Assembly (NCBI GenBank): GCA_038744685.1 | Contig: JBCDMB010000005.1 | Coordinates: 94,540 to 158,539, forward strand | Length of the DNA: 64,000 nucleotides | Direction: 5' to 3' | From: Verrucomicrobiota bacterium | GTDB lineage: Bacteria; Verrucomicrobiota; Verrucomicrobiia; Opitutales; Puniceicoccaceae | Part shown: positions 35,928 through 44,119 of the stretch, in pieces | How positions within the stretch are numbered: position 1 is the first letter of the stretch | Layout: the number at the start of each line of letters is the position of its first letter | The notes under the pieces: generated by a model | Databases searched by the model: none | What the model was told of the DNA's origin: nothing | What the model saw: the letters and a program-made list of their open reading frames with translations, nothing else | Position numbers and translations under genes: made by a program

Positions 35928-37256
35928 ATGAATCAGAATAGTAAGATCGCGGTTTTTCTCCTACTCTTTTTACCCACATGTTTGCCGGCGGCGTGGAGGG
36001 TGGTGGATACCGGCCAGTCACGGTTTTATAACGACTTTGAGGAGATTGAGAGACCGCTAGAGGGTCAGGATTTTTTTGGACAGGATGCCCAATATTCAGG
36101 GTATCAATCAGCCTATCAGGACAACGGAGACGGGACTGTTTCCGATTTGAATACCGGGCTTATGTGGTCCCAGGCGGTAGGCCCAGATAAACTCTCTCTC
36201 GAGGAGGCCAGAGCTGAGGCAGAGGTCCTCGAACTTGGCGGGTATTCTGACTGGCGGGTTCCAAACATCAAAGAGCTCTATTCACTCATTGATTTTCGTG
36301 GTCGCACGGGAATGATGACGCGGGGCTCATCGATGTCTGAGGTTCCCCCTGATGCGATTCCGTTTATCAACACAGACTATTTTGATTTCCGCTATGGATC
36401 TTCAGAGGATGGCGAGCGTTACATCGATGCGCAGTGGCTTACCGATACCGAGTACGAGCCGGGAACTATGGGTGGAGAGGATACGCTTTTCGGGGTCAAC
36501 TTTGCCGACGGTCGGATCAAAGGATACGGTTACGGGAGACGAGGCGGCCGAGAGAAAAAATTCTTTGTCCGCTACGTGCGGGGAATTGGGGACTATGGGG
36601 TGAATCAGTTCGAGGATAATGGCGATGGGACGGTGACGGATACGGCTACGGGATTGATGTGGAGCCAAAGAGATAGTGGCAAAGGGCTTGATTGGAAGGG
36701 CGCTCTTGAAATGGCTGAAGAGTCCGAGTTCGCTGGATATTCGGACTGGCGGCTTCCCAATGCAAAGGAGCTGCAGTCAATAGTCGACTACGAGCGTTCG
36801 CCTGACACAACCGATTCTGCGGCGATCGACCCGGTTTTTTTCACGACAACGATCAACAACGAGGAGGGAGTGAAGGACTATCCTTACTTTTGGACTTCAA
36901 CCACCCACGATGATGGGCCTAATGCGGGTCAGGCAGTTTACGTGTCCTTCGGGAGGGCAATTGGTGAGATGAGGGGAAGGGTGCTGGACGTCCATGGTGC
37001 TGGAGCGCAGCGAAGTGACCCTAAAACCGGAGAACCTCGCTTGGGTCATGGTCCGCAGGGAGATGCACAGCGGGTGGAAAATTTCGTACGTTTGGTCCGT
37101 GGAGGCGAGGTGACTGAACTACCCAGTAGCTCGTCTGACTTTCTTAGAGAAGAGAGCTATCCACACACGATCAGGGTCGACGGTGAGGGGTTTGTTCCTG
37201 CCGAACGGGTGTTCCGCAGGCCACCTCCGAGGAGGGATGGACATGGGAATAAATGA
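35928..37256 (+). CDS. DUF1566 (Lcl C-terminal domain) secreted protein
   Basis: From ATG 35928 (MNQNSKIAVFLLLFLPTCL; an upstream ATG at 35847 lacks a signal) the protein has 442 residues with a signal peptide. Two tandem DUF1566/Lcl modules are visible, each starting DNGDGTV and containing TGLMWSQ, then GYSDWR[VL]PN and KEL. The second has SDWRLPNAKELQSIVDYE, and YFWTSTTHDD and FVRLVRGG follow. Such domains, related to Legionella collagen-like protein C-termini, occur in extracellular or lipoproteins of unknown function. The stop overlaps a small ORF (ATGA). Confidence 0.85.
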   Translation: MNQNSKIAVFLLLFLPTCLPAAWRVVDTGQSRFYNDFEEIERPLEGQDFFGQDAQYSGYQSAYQDNGDGTVSDLNTGLMWSQAVGPDKLSLEEARAEAEVLELGGYSDWRVPNIKELYSLIDFRGRTGMMTRGSSMSEVPPDAIPFINTDYFDFRYGSSEDGERYIDAQWLTDTEYEPGTMGGEDTLFGVNFADGRIKGYGYGRRGGREKKFFVRYVRGIGDYGVNQFEDNGDGTVTDTATGLMWSQRDSGKGLDWKGALEMAEESEFAGYSDWRLPNAKELQSIVDYERSPDTTDSAAIDPVFFTTTINNEEGVKDYPYFWTSTTHDDGPNAGQAVYVSFGRAIGEMRGRVLDVHGAGAQRSDPKTGEPRLGHGPQGDAQRVENFVRLVRGGEVTELPSSSSDFLREESYPHTIRVDGEGFVPAERVFRRPPPRRDGHGNK

Positions 37257-37591
37257 GAGGGCGGAGAGGAGCCTACTTTGTAAGATTCGCGCCGCTTCCA
37301 GTCTACCGTTTTCTTAGGAAGGCAATCGGAGTCGGTTTTATCCTCACGCTCATAGACGGTTTGTTTGTGGCTGACCCCGAGGAGACTGTAAGCAGAGCAA
37401 CTTGGCGTGTGCCAACTACCACCGGCACAGGGGAGATCACGACAGGGGGTAACCGGCTTATGAGAGCGAAAACGGACTTTCTAGATCGGTTGGTAACAAA
37501 TCTAAGAAGAGCCGTCCACGAAGGAACGAATACAGCAAGCCGCCCATTTTCACTCCGTAGACTGAATTCTCCCTGGCCGCTACTCACCTGA
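37253..37591 (+). CDS. Small hypothetical protein, uncertain
   Basis: This 112-residue frame begins with an ATG overlapping the stop of the DUF1566 gene (ATGA). It has one hydrophobic N-terminal segment (AIGVGFILTLIDGLFVA) followed by a Thr/Gly-rich and basic region. The overlap and a possible membrane anchor are in its favour. No family is recognised and the composition is not strongly coding, so it may be spurious. Confidence 0.3.
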   Translation: MRGRRGAYFVRFAPLPVYRFLRKAIGVGFILTLIDGLFVADPEETVSRATWRVPTTTGTGEITTGGNRLMRAKTDFLDRLVTNLRRAVHEGTNTASRPFSLRRLNSPWPLLT

Positions 37592-37621
37592 AGGGAGCCT
37601 TCGAAGAGGAGCTCCCTCATT

Positions 37622-37828
37622 TCAGCCTTCTTGCTCTTTCGTGCGGATCTTCAGAGTCCCGTTGATTTTCCATTTGGCATGGGAAGCACTGTCCCCGGTT
37701 CCGCTGGGAACGCTTACTTCGAGCTGATCAAATTCGTAGGTGATTTCCGCGTTGCGGCCTGTCAGTTTGTCGTAGAGCCCGATTGCTAGCTCGGGCCAAG
37801 TGGTGGTATGTTCGTTTTCAGTAGCCAT
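37622..37828 (-). CDS. Small conserved-looking hypothetical protein
   Basis: From the ATG complementary to 37826-37828 this is a 68-residue soluble protein (MATENEHTTTWPELAIGLYD... ending KINGTLKIRTKEQEG). A longer frame starts at 37846. It has an alternating polar/hydrophobic pattern suggesting a small beta-rich fold (ITYEFDQLEVSVPSGT, HAKWKINGTLKIRT). The amphipathic protein-like composition and tight fit between neighbours support expression. Function is unknown. Confidence 0.55.
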   Translation of the reverse strand: MATENEHTTTWPELAIGLYDKLTGRNAEITYEFDQLEVSVPSGTGDSASHAKWKINGTLKIRTKEQEG

Positions 37829-37881
37829 ACCGCGAGAGAACCCCAATAGAACTTTTCGTCAAATCACTGAGGATGTTTCTG

Positions 37882-38322
37882 CTACTGAGGTCGTTTCCCT
37901 TCGCGAATCATCTCTTGTCGGCGCATTGGCATGGTGTCTATTAGATCAAACCATGGCTTTATTCTGAGGCTCTCGAATTGCCTGTCCTTGATTCCTCCAT
38001 CTTTACCGATCAACAGAAAGAGCGTTTTGTCTGACTCTGGAAAGTCGAGCTCTTCGCGAATCCGGTTTTGTTCCGATTGAGTCAGGGGTTCATGGAATTT
38101 GATATCCGTATTGTCGCCCAAACGCAGAAAGATGAGGTCGCGATCCTCGATGCCTGAGGAATGGGATTCGATCAATTCTTCGAGCTTATCGAGAGAGGAG
38201 TCACCCGTCTGATAAACCACGATACGCTTCTCCCATTGGAAGGATCGAAGGGTTTTTGGATCTGGTTCAGCGGACAAAACTGCAACGACAAGGGCGAAGG
38301 AGAATGCGGTGGTTACTCGCAC
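37882..38322 (-). CDS. DUF4174-domain secreted protein
   Basis: This 146-residue protein has a signal peptide (MRVTTAFSFALVVAVLSA). The DUF4174 pattern follows: LRSFQWEKRIVVYQTGDSS, a middle strand RDLIFLRLG, then KTLFLLIGKDGGIKDRQ, and the end DLIDTMPMRRQEMIREGK. The fold is predicted to be thioredoxin-like and short. Members are periplasmic proteins of unknown function. It precedes the small minus-strand gene at 37622 by about 50 bases and may be co-transcribed with it. Confidence 0.82.
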   Translation of the reverse strand: MRVTTAFSFALVVAVLSAEPDPKTLRSFQWEKRIVVYQTGDSSLDKLEELIESHSSGIEDRDLIFLRLGDNTDIKFHEPLTQSEQNRIREELDFPESDKTLFLLIGKDGGIKDRQFESLRIKPWFDLIDTMPMRRQEMIREGKRPQ

Positions 38323-38432
38323 AGATCAAAATCGAAGCAGAGCAGAGAGAATGCAAGCGGGATTGGTCTCTTTAGAAATTTGGTATTACAATTCGGTTGA
38401 AAGATGGCCCAAAATCTGCGGCTTTTTTGGGA

Positions 38433-39209
38433 ATGGAAGGGTTCGAAGTAGAAGGAATCTTACTCGATCTTTCTGGAACGCTTTATTCTGGGGATAAGCG
38501 AATTGAGGGGACCCGGAAGTGCTTGGCCGAACTCAAAAGTCGCAAGCTTCCTTATCTCTTTCTCACCAATACAACGACTAAACCGAGGTGCCTCATAGCA
38601 GAGAAGCTGGCCGACTTCGGAATTGAAACTGCAGAAGAGGCGATCCTTACACCGATGGTTGCAGCCCGCGAGCAGTGGAAAAAAGACGGGTTTGAAACGG
38701 CAGCGCTTTTTGTAGGAGAGGATTTAAAAGGCGATCTGGTCGGCATTCGTGAAAACTACGAGAAACCCGACGTGGTAATCGTTGGAGACCTTGGTGAGGA
38801 CTTTTCGTATTCGATTCTCAATCAGATTTTCCGGCTCCTTATGGGTGGCGCTTCTTTTTACGCGCTTGCTCGAAATCGTCGCTTTGAATCCGAGGGAGAG
38901 TTGTTTCTGGACATGGGCCCATTTATTGAAGCGCTGGCTTATGGTTCTGGAAAGCAGCCGATCTGTCTCGGTAAACCTTCACCGGAATTCTTCTCGGGTG
39001 CAGTGGCCCAGCTGGGGGTGCCTAGAGAGAAAGTAGCGGTGGTTGGAGATGACCTCGAGAGTGATGTGCTCGGAGCAATGGATTGCGGCTTAAAAGGAGT
39101 TCTCGTTCGCACGGGCAAATTCGCAGAGGCCCAGTTGATGGATTCGAGCCGAAAACCGGATGCGGTTCTTGATTCCATAGCGGCGCTTCCAGATTTGCTC
39201 TTCTGTTAA
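38433..39209 (+). CDS. HAD-IIA phosphatase (LHPP/HDHD2-like)
   Basis: From ATG 38433 (MEGFEVEGILLDLSGTLYSG) the protein has 258 residues; the frame reaches back to 38397. It carries motif I LLDLSGTLYSG, where the usual DxDGT is DxSGT as in the HDHD2/LHPP subgroup. Motif II is YLFLTNTTTKPR, motif III ICLGKPSPEFF and motif IV VVGDDLESDVLGAMDCG. The cap is of the C2 type expected in HAD-IIA. Substrates in this subgroup are small phosphate esters or phospho-amino acids; none can be named here. It is transcribed ahead of the cyclophilin gene. Confidence 0.85.
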   Translation: MEGFEVEGILLDLSGTLYSGDKRIEGTRKCLAELKSRKLPYLFLTNTTTKPRCLIAEKLADFGIETAEEAILTPMVAAREQWKKDGFETAALFVGEDLKGDLVGIRENYEKPDVVIVGDLGEDFSYSILNQIFRLLMGGASFYALARNRRFESEGELFLDMGPFIEALAYGSGKQPICLGKPSPEFFSGAVAQLGVPREKVAVVGDDLESDVLGAMDCGLKGVLVRTGKFAEAQLMDSSRKPDAVLDSIAALPDLLFC

Positions 39210-39280
39210 GAAGGTTGAAAGGAGAGCTCTCTTTTTTCTGACACTTGCTTTCCTTTCTGGCGCACGTCAGCGTGTCAGGG

Positions 39281-39781
39281 ATGAGTAACGAAAAAGCGAC
39301 AATCGAAACAAGCAAAGGGAACATGGTCGTCACTTTCTGGGAGGATGTGGCTCCCAAGACGGTCGAGAATTTCAAAAAACTGGCGAAAGACGGTTTTTAC
39401 GATGGGACCGCTTTTCATCGGATTATGAAAGGGTTTATGATCCAAGGCGGAGACCCCCTCACTAAGGAAGCGAGCAAGGAACACTTGTGGGGAACGGGAG
39501 GTCCTGGCCACACGGTTGACGCGGAGTTCAATAGTCGGCCGCACAAGAAAGGGGTTCTTTCTATGGCCCGGTCCAGCGATCCCAACTCTGCAGGATCCCA
39601 GTTTTTCATCTGCCTTGACGAGTGTTCATTTCTAGACGGGCAGTATACCGGTTTCGGTGAACTGGAGTCGGGCGAAGAAGTGTTGGTATCGATTGGGGAC
39701 ACGCCCTGTAGCTACGGGTCCGGTGGGGAGAAAAGCAAGCCGACCGAGCGGGTGGAAGTGATCGGGGTGACTGTGGGCTAG
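39281..39781 (+). CDS. Peptidyl-prolyl cis-trans isomerase, cyclophilin type
   Basis: From ATG 39281 (MSNEKATIETSKGNMVVTF, with CAGGG just upstream) this is a 166-residue cytoplasmic cyclophilin. Family residues are present: VENFKKLAKDGFYDGTAFHR, IMKGFMIQGGDP, VLSMARSSDPNSAGSQFFIC and DGQYTGFGELESG. Active-site Arg (FHRI), Gln (IQGGD) and Phe (QFFIC) are retained. No signal peptide is evident. An inverted-repeat hairpin downstream (39805-39840) probably ends the transcript. Confidence 0.93.
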   Translation: MSNEKATIETSKGNMVVTFWEDVAPKTVENFKKLAKDGFYDGTAFHRIMKGFMIQGGDPLTKEASKEHLWGTGGPGHTVDAEFNSRPHKKGVLSMARSSDPNSAGSQFFICLDECSFLDGQYTGFGELESGEEVLVSIGDTPCSYGSGGEKSKPTERVEVIGVTVG

Positions 39782-39804
39782 CTGTTGAGGGGATCGCGAA
39801 CGTT

Positions 39805-39840
39805 GAACTTTAAACGCTGAATATTGAACGTTTAAAGTTC
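39805..39840. terminator. Hairpin between convergent genes, possible bidirectional terminator
   Basis: The perfect 12-bp stem GAACTTTAAACG / CGTTTAAAGTTC flanks a 12-base loop, between the cyclophilin gene (plus) and the DUF420 gene (minus). The A/T-rich stem can serve both directions. It also contains repeated GTTGAAC/TTGAAC units like those found in other PVC intergenic repeats. Confidence 0.5.
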
Positions 39841-39947
39841 GCCATCTGTTTGATCGATCTCACCGAATCCGGTTCCCGTAGCCGTTCGGACCACGAGGCC
39901 GCGTGGAGAACCGCGTCGCTAACCTGAAAGCGATTTCTTGCCGGCTG

Positions 39948-40370
39948 TTATACCGGCCAGTGGTAGAGAAAGAAATAGATCATCACTCCGGTTACTGAGA
40001 CGTAATACCAGATCGGATACGTGACTCTGGCCCACTTGCGATGGATTTCGTACCGCCCTCTAATGGCGAGATAGAGGGTTCGAAAAATCATCGGGAGCAT
40101 CACCATGGAGAGGATGACGTGGGTTGCCAGCATGATTATGTAAAAAGCTCTCCAGAAACCATCTCCGGGGAATGGTGTCCCCTGCCAGTCCTTCAGGTAT
40201 TTATCCAGTAGGTAGAAGAAGAGAAAGAAGCCGCTGATCACGAGGGCCGAGATCATAGCAATCCGGTGTTCCCTCACTCTCCCCTTTCTAATCAGAGCAA
40301 ATCCCATCGTGAGACAAACGACCGCTGAACCGTTGAGGACAGCATTCAGTGCAGGGAGCGAAAAGCTCAT
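39948..40370 (-). CDS. DUF420 membrane protein (CtaM/YozB-like)
   Basis: This 140-residue protein has four to five membrane helices: LNAVLNGSAVVCLTMGFALI, MISALVISGFFLFFYLLD, FYIIMLATHVILSMVMLPMI and YPIWYYVSVTGVMIYFFLY. His residues sit in the second and third helical regions (VREHRIAM, LATHVILS) and after the fourth (YEIHRKWAR), as in DUF420. Members such as CtaM assist assembly of heme-copper oxidases. It lies four bases after ctaB and completes a heme A module. Confidence 0.87.
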   Translation of the reverse strand: MSFSLPALNAVLNGSAVVCLTMGFALIRKGRVREHRIAMISALVISGFFLFFYLLDKYLKDWQGTPFPGDGFWRAFYIIMLATHVILSMVMLPMIFRTLYLAIRGRYEIHRKWARVTYPIWYYVSVTGVMIYFFLYHWPV

Positions 40371-40374
40371 CGAC

Positions 40375-41283
40375 TCAAAGGACGGTTCGGTCGAGTAGCA
40401 ATACGATCAAGAGGATCGGCAAATAAAGTAAACTAAAGAAGAAAAGCCGGTTTCCGGTCGATCCACCGGAACGAACAGTTTTGGCGAAGCGGATACCTTC
40501 GAATAAAAAGATCCCGTTTATGACCAGAGTAGCGGCGCCGTAGACCCAGCCTTCCAATCCGAGAAAGACCGGAGCTATACAAACGGGAAAAAGTAAGAGG
40601 AGGTATAAATAGTTTTCGAAAATCAGCCTTTTCCCGTCTTGGTGGGTAACTGAAAGAACCTTGAGTCCGCCTTGTTCGTAGTCCTCCCGGCAAAGCCAGG
40701 CGATCGCGAAGAAATGGGGCATCTGCCACAAAAGGACAATCAGGAAAAGCCATAAGCCTAGACCGCCGACCGTTCCTGTGGCTGCAGTCCAGCCAATCAA
40801 CGGCGGGAGAGCTCCAGGTAGCGCACCCATGTGTGTGCACCAGTGGGTTGTGCGCTTCATGGGCGTATACAATAGGAGATAGATCAGGACTGTTGCTACG
40901 ACCAACACCGTTGCCGGGACGGGGAGAAGCAGCAAAGAGAGACCTGTTCCGATCGAAGCGAGAGTGATCCCGAACACCCCTGCCGGAAAAGCGGTGAGTT
41001 GACCCGAAGGCAGCGGGCGACCTCTTGTCCTTTCCATCCGCCCATCAGTTTCTCTCTCAATCGTCTGGTTGAGTGCGAGCGCTCCCAAGGCCGCTAGAAA
41101 GATCGCGAAGCCGACGCCTAGAAACGTGATCCATGAAAAAGTGTCTGGTGCTGCGAGATACCCAGCCAGTCCTGTAAGCGTTGAAAGAAAGGCAAGCCGC
41201 GGTTTCGAAAGTTCAAGATAAACTCTCCAGCTAGGGCCCACCGAGGTAATCTCGGCTTCTTCCACTTTTGATTCAGGCTGCAT
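40375..41283 (-). CDS. ctaB: Protoheme IX farnesyltransferase (heme O synthase)
   Basis: This 302-residue UbiA-superfamily enzyme adds the farnesyl group of farnesyl-PP to heme B to give heme O. Nine or so helices are visible. The prenyl-PP binding motif is ALNQTIERETDGRMERT with the following RPLPSG. A second acidic motif region is FFAIAWLCREDYEQGG, followed by LSVTHQDGKRLIF. It overlaps the end of ctaA by 11 bases and feeds heme O to it. The oxidase subunits themselves are not in this window. Confidence 0.93.
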   Translation of the reverse strand: MQPESKVEEAEITSVGPSWRVYLELSKPRLAFLSTLTGLAGYLAAPDTFSWITFLGVGFAIFLAALGALALNQTIERETDGRMERTRGRPLPSGQLTAFPAGVFGITLASIGTGLSLLLLPVPATVLVVATVLIYLLLYTPMKRTTHWCTHMGALPGALPPLIGWTAATGTVGGLGLWLFLIVLLWQMPHFFAIAWLCREDYEQGGLKVLSVTHQDGKRLIFENYLYLLLLFPVCIAPVFLGLEGWVYGAATLVINGIFLFEGIRFAKTVRSGGSTGNRLFFFSLLYLPILLIVLLLDRTVL

Positions 41284-42343
41284 ATGGTTTACGGGACGAA
41301 ACTGAAGAGGGTGCTGGTTTCTCGCTGGGAATCAAGGAGCGGTGTGACCAAAAGATCGAAGACCAGAGAGTAGCAACCAGAGCAGCCCCATTCAACATGT
41401 GGAGGGTGGTCACGTGAGGATTACGCATAGTTTCGAGAATCAGGAGTCCTAACCAAATCTGGATGCCTGTGAGAAAAGCTGAACCGACCGCAAGAGCCCT
41501 TGCTTGGTAGGGAAGAGTTTTTTGTGACGCAGCGACGAGTGAGAAGGCCAAAACCAGAATACCTCCCAAAATACCAAGAGTGCGGTGAAGAAAGTGAACC
41601 CACACGCCGAAATTATCGCTGCTAGGAAGCCATGAACCGTCAGGTGCAGCAGCAGGGAAGGTCTGGATAGCCAAACCGGCTCCGTTGTGGCGCATGACTG
41701 CTCCAATGAGGATGGCAACAATCAAAAACCCCAAGGCGGTGTAGCCGAGCAATTGAACAGACGAAAGTCTGTGAGAGCGGGTCGAGGTACGAAACCAGCC
41801 CGGGCAGGATAGGACGACGAGGGAGGCAAGTGTAAGAACCACGCCTTGAGCACCCATCGCATGAGCAATGGCGAATGATCGAGCGACTGCGTTCGAATCC
41901 GCTCCCGTGTTTAGATTGTCGAGGAGAACTCGAAGACCACCAAGCACTCCTTGTGCGATTACAAATAGGACGAGCGCGTAGGCGATCCAACGGACCGACT
42001 TCCTCTTCTCAATGCGGTGAAATGAGACGGCGATGATTAGGGACAGGATTCCGATAATCATTCCCGCGAGGCGATGACTGTGCTCCGCCATTTGATCGGC
42101 ATTCTGGGTCCATCCTTCTGGGTTCAGGGAACCATTGGAAAGTGGCCAGTCGAGAAAAGCCATTCCTGCACCGATACTTGTCGTAAAGCCTCCGGCGAAG
42201 AGGAGAACCGCTGACCAGACTAACGCGACGATCGAAACGCCAAATAGAAGAGGCGAAAACCTTGGTTGAATATGTGAGGGGTGTTCTGAATGCATTAGGT
42301 CAGGACCGGCGACAACTGTCACTTTGGGTTCTGGTGAAGTCAA
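41273..42343 (-). CDS. ctaA: Heme A synthase (COX15/CtaA)
   Basis: This 356-residue membrane protein oxidises heme O to heme A. Eight helices and the paired heme-ligand histidines are visible: MAEHSHRLAGMIIGILSLI (first half), SFAIAHAMGAQGVVLTLASL, WVHFLHRTLGILGGILVLA and HVTTLHMLNGAALVATLW (second half). The N-terminal FTTSIGAGMAFLDWPLSNGS is the family start. It is the first gene of ctaA-ctaB-DUF420 and divergent from the folate operon. Confidence 0.92.
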   Translation of the reverse strand: MTSPEPKVTVVAGPDLMHSEHPSHIQPRFSPLLFGVSIVALVWSAVLLFAGGFTTSIGAGMAFLDWPLSNGSLNPEGWTQNADQMAEHSHRLAGMIIGILSLIIAVSFHRIEKRKSVRWIAYALVLFVIAQGVLGGLRVLLDNLNTGADSNAVARSFAIAHAMGAQGVVLTLASLVVLSCPGWFRTSTRSHRLSSVQLLGYTALGFLIVAILIGAVMRHNGAGLAIQTFPAAAPDGSWLPSSDNFGVWVHFLHRTLGILGGILVLAFSLVAASQKTLPYQARALAVGSAFLTGIQIWLGLLILETMRNPHVTTLHMLNGAALVATLWSSIFWSHRSLIPSEKPAPSSVSSRKPYAA

Positions 42344-42409
42344 GGTAACGAAGGCTATTCGGGCGAAAACGAACTCGGAATAGACGGAATTCTTTGTTCT
42401 TCTCCGACG

Positions 42410-43246
42410 ATGGTCGAAAGTCCCGTGAATACAAAGATGTCTCCATGGCCTAATGAAGCGTGGGGTAGTCGGACATTTTTGATGGGGATACTGAACATAA
42501 CCCCGGATTCATTTTCGGACGGCGGTGAATTCAGCTCGGTTCAAAAGGGGGTTCAGCACGCCTTGGATATGGTCGCGGCAGGCGCGGATTTTATTGACGT
42601 TGGCGCCGAGTCAACACGACCTGGAGCGGTCGAGGTTCCAGCGGAAGAGGAGTGGTTGCGGCTTGAACCGGTTCTTTCAGCGTTGCGGGATTCTGTGGAC
42701 GTGCCGATTTCAGTCGATACCTACAAGGCGGAGGTTGCCGAAAAGGCACTTTCTGCAGGAGCAGCTATTGCGAACGACATCGGAGGTCTTCAGATGGACG
42801 AAAGAATGGCAGAGGTCATTGCTTCAGCCGGGGCTGGTGCAGTAGTGATGCATAACTCCCGCAATCAGGATGTGACAGGCGATATCATTTCCAGCATCTG
42901 CGTTTTTTTTGAAGAAAGTCTGAGGCGTGCTGATCGTGCCGGGATCTCACGAGATCGAATTGTCCTCGATCCGGGAATTGGGTTTGGAAAGTCGGTCGAA
43001 GAGAATCTCACTATTCTCCGGTCGATAGATAGACTCCGTTCCTTTGGCTATCCTCTCCTTTTGGGTGCTTCGCGGAAATCAGTAATCGGCATGACTCTTG
43101 ACCTTCCAGTGGATCAGCGACTGGAGGGAACGCTTGCAACCACGGTGGCGGGAATTGCTGGCGGAGTGGATGTAGTACGCGTGCATGATGTTGAGGCAAA
43201 CCTGAGAGCGTCGCGTATGAGTGATGCGATTTTTCGCAATGAGTAA
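42410..43246 (+). CDS. folP: Dihydropteroate synthase
   Basis: This 278-residue TIM-barrel enzyme condenses 6-hydroxymethyl-dihydropterin-PP with p-aminobenzoate. Signatures: LMGILNITPDSFSDGG (about residues 24-39), FIDVGAESTRPGA, VDTYKAEVAEKAL, ANDIGGLQMDERM, LDPGIGFGKSVEENL, LLGASRKSVIG and VDVVRVHDV. The start may be ATG 42410 or an internal ATG at 42437. It is the first gene of a folate operon and overlaps folB. Confidence 0.95.
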   Translation: MVESPVNTKMSPWPNEAWGSRTFLMGILNITPDSFSDGGEFSSVQKGVQHALDMVAAGADFIDVGAESTRPGAVEVPAEEEWLRLEPVLSALRDSVDVPISVDTYKAEVAEKALSAGAAIANDIGGLQMDERMAEVIASAGAGAVVMHNSRNQDVTGDIISSICVFFEESLRRADRAGISRDRIVLDPGIGFGKSVEENLTILRSIDRLRSFGYPLLLGASRKSVIGMTLDLPVDQRLEGTLATTVAGIAGGVDVVRVHDVEANLRASRMSDAIFRNE

Positions 43247-43616
43247 GGATGCTGACCGGATCTTTCTGCGGGGCCTCGCGTTCTTTGGCTTTCATGGAAA
43301 CATTCCTTTGGAAGCTGTGCATGGACAACGTTTTTACGTGGATCTAGAAATGAGGATGGATGCGGGCAGAGCCTCAGCCACTGATCACCTGGAAGATACG
43401 ATTGACTACTCCGCGGTTTACGAGGCGGTCCGGTGTCTCGTCGAGACAGAGAGATTCAACCTTTTGGAAACTCTAGCTGAGAAAGTCGCCCAAGCGATCC
43501 TTGAGAAATTTGCCTTGGTCTCTTCGGTTGTTGTTGAGGTAAAAAAACCGCAGGCGCCGCTTCCGGGAATTTTTAATGAGGTGTCAGTAGCCGTCGAGCG
43601 GTGGCGGAAGGAGTAG
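43239..43616 (+). CDS. folB: Dihydroneopterin aldolase
   Basis: From ATG 43239, which overlaps the folP stop (an earlier in-frame start at 43221 is also possible), this is a 125-residue FolB. Motifs: IFLRGLAFFGFHGNIPLEA (Tyr replaced by Phe in the Y-G-x-H-G signature), DTIDYSAVYEAV, FNLLETLAEKVAQAIL and VVVEVKKPQAPLPG, with the catalytic Lys. It cleaves dihydroneopterin to 6-hydroxymethyl-dihydropterin, the substrate of FolK. It overlaps folK by 16 bases. Confidence 0.92.
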   Translation: MSKDADRIFLRGLAFFGFHGNIPLEAVHGQRFYVDLEMRMDAGRASATDHLEDTIDYSAVYEAVRCLVETERFNLLETLAEKVAQAILEKFALVSSVVVEVKKPQAPLPGIFNEVSVAVERWRKE

Positions 43617-44119
43617 TAAAGGCTTACCTGGCGCTGGGAAGCAACTTGGGGAACCGTGAGCGCAATTTTGCGCAGGCTCTTCAGCTTTTGGAAAACCGTT
43701 CGAAGATTTCTTTGGGCAACGGGTCAGCGGTATTTCAGACGCCTGCCGTAGGTCCAGGCGAACAGGAAGAGTATTGGAACGGAGTTGTTGAAGTCTTCAC
43801 GACCTTTACAGCAAATGAGCTCCTAAAGGAAGTTCTCGCGATTGAGTCAGCAATGGGTCGAGTTCGCAGGGAGCGGTGGGGACCGAGAATCATTGACTTG
43901 GATATACTTTTGTTTGGGGACGAGGAAATCCAAAGTAAAAGTCTCGAGATCCCCCATCCTCGCATAACGGAGCGGGCCTTTGTGCTGCTACCGTTGTCGC
44001 AGTTGGTTCCCAGTTGGATAGTATCTGAGAAATCCGTAGAGGAGTGGGTAAAGAGATGTTCAACACAGGGGATATTTGAGGTGAAGGATTCGGTTTACGC
44101 ATGCCAGTTATCGAGCTGA
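43601..44119 (+). CDS. folK: 2-amino-4-hydroxy-6-hydroxymethyldihydropteridine pyrophosphokinase
   Basis: This 172-residue HPPK starts at GTG 43601, overlapping folB. It carries AYLALGSNLGNRERNF (residues 8-23), VFQTPAVGPGEQEEYWNGVV and the catalytic signature RWGPRIIDLDILLFG, then LEIPHPRITERAFVLLPL. It pyrophosphorylates the pterin alcohol for FolP. The end overlaps pabB by 19 bases, so the operon is very compact. Confidence 0.94.
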   Translation: MAEGVVKAYLALGSNLGNRERNFAQALQLLENRSKISLGNGSAVFQTPAVGPGEQEEYWNGVVEVFTTFTANELLKEVLAIESAMGRVRRERWGPRIIDLDILLFGDEEIQSKSLEIPHPRITERAFVLLPLSQLVPSWIVSEKSVEEWVKRCSTQGIFEVKDSVYACQLSS

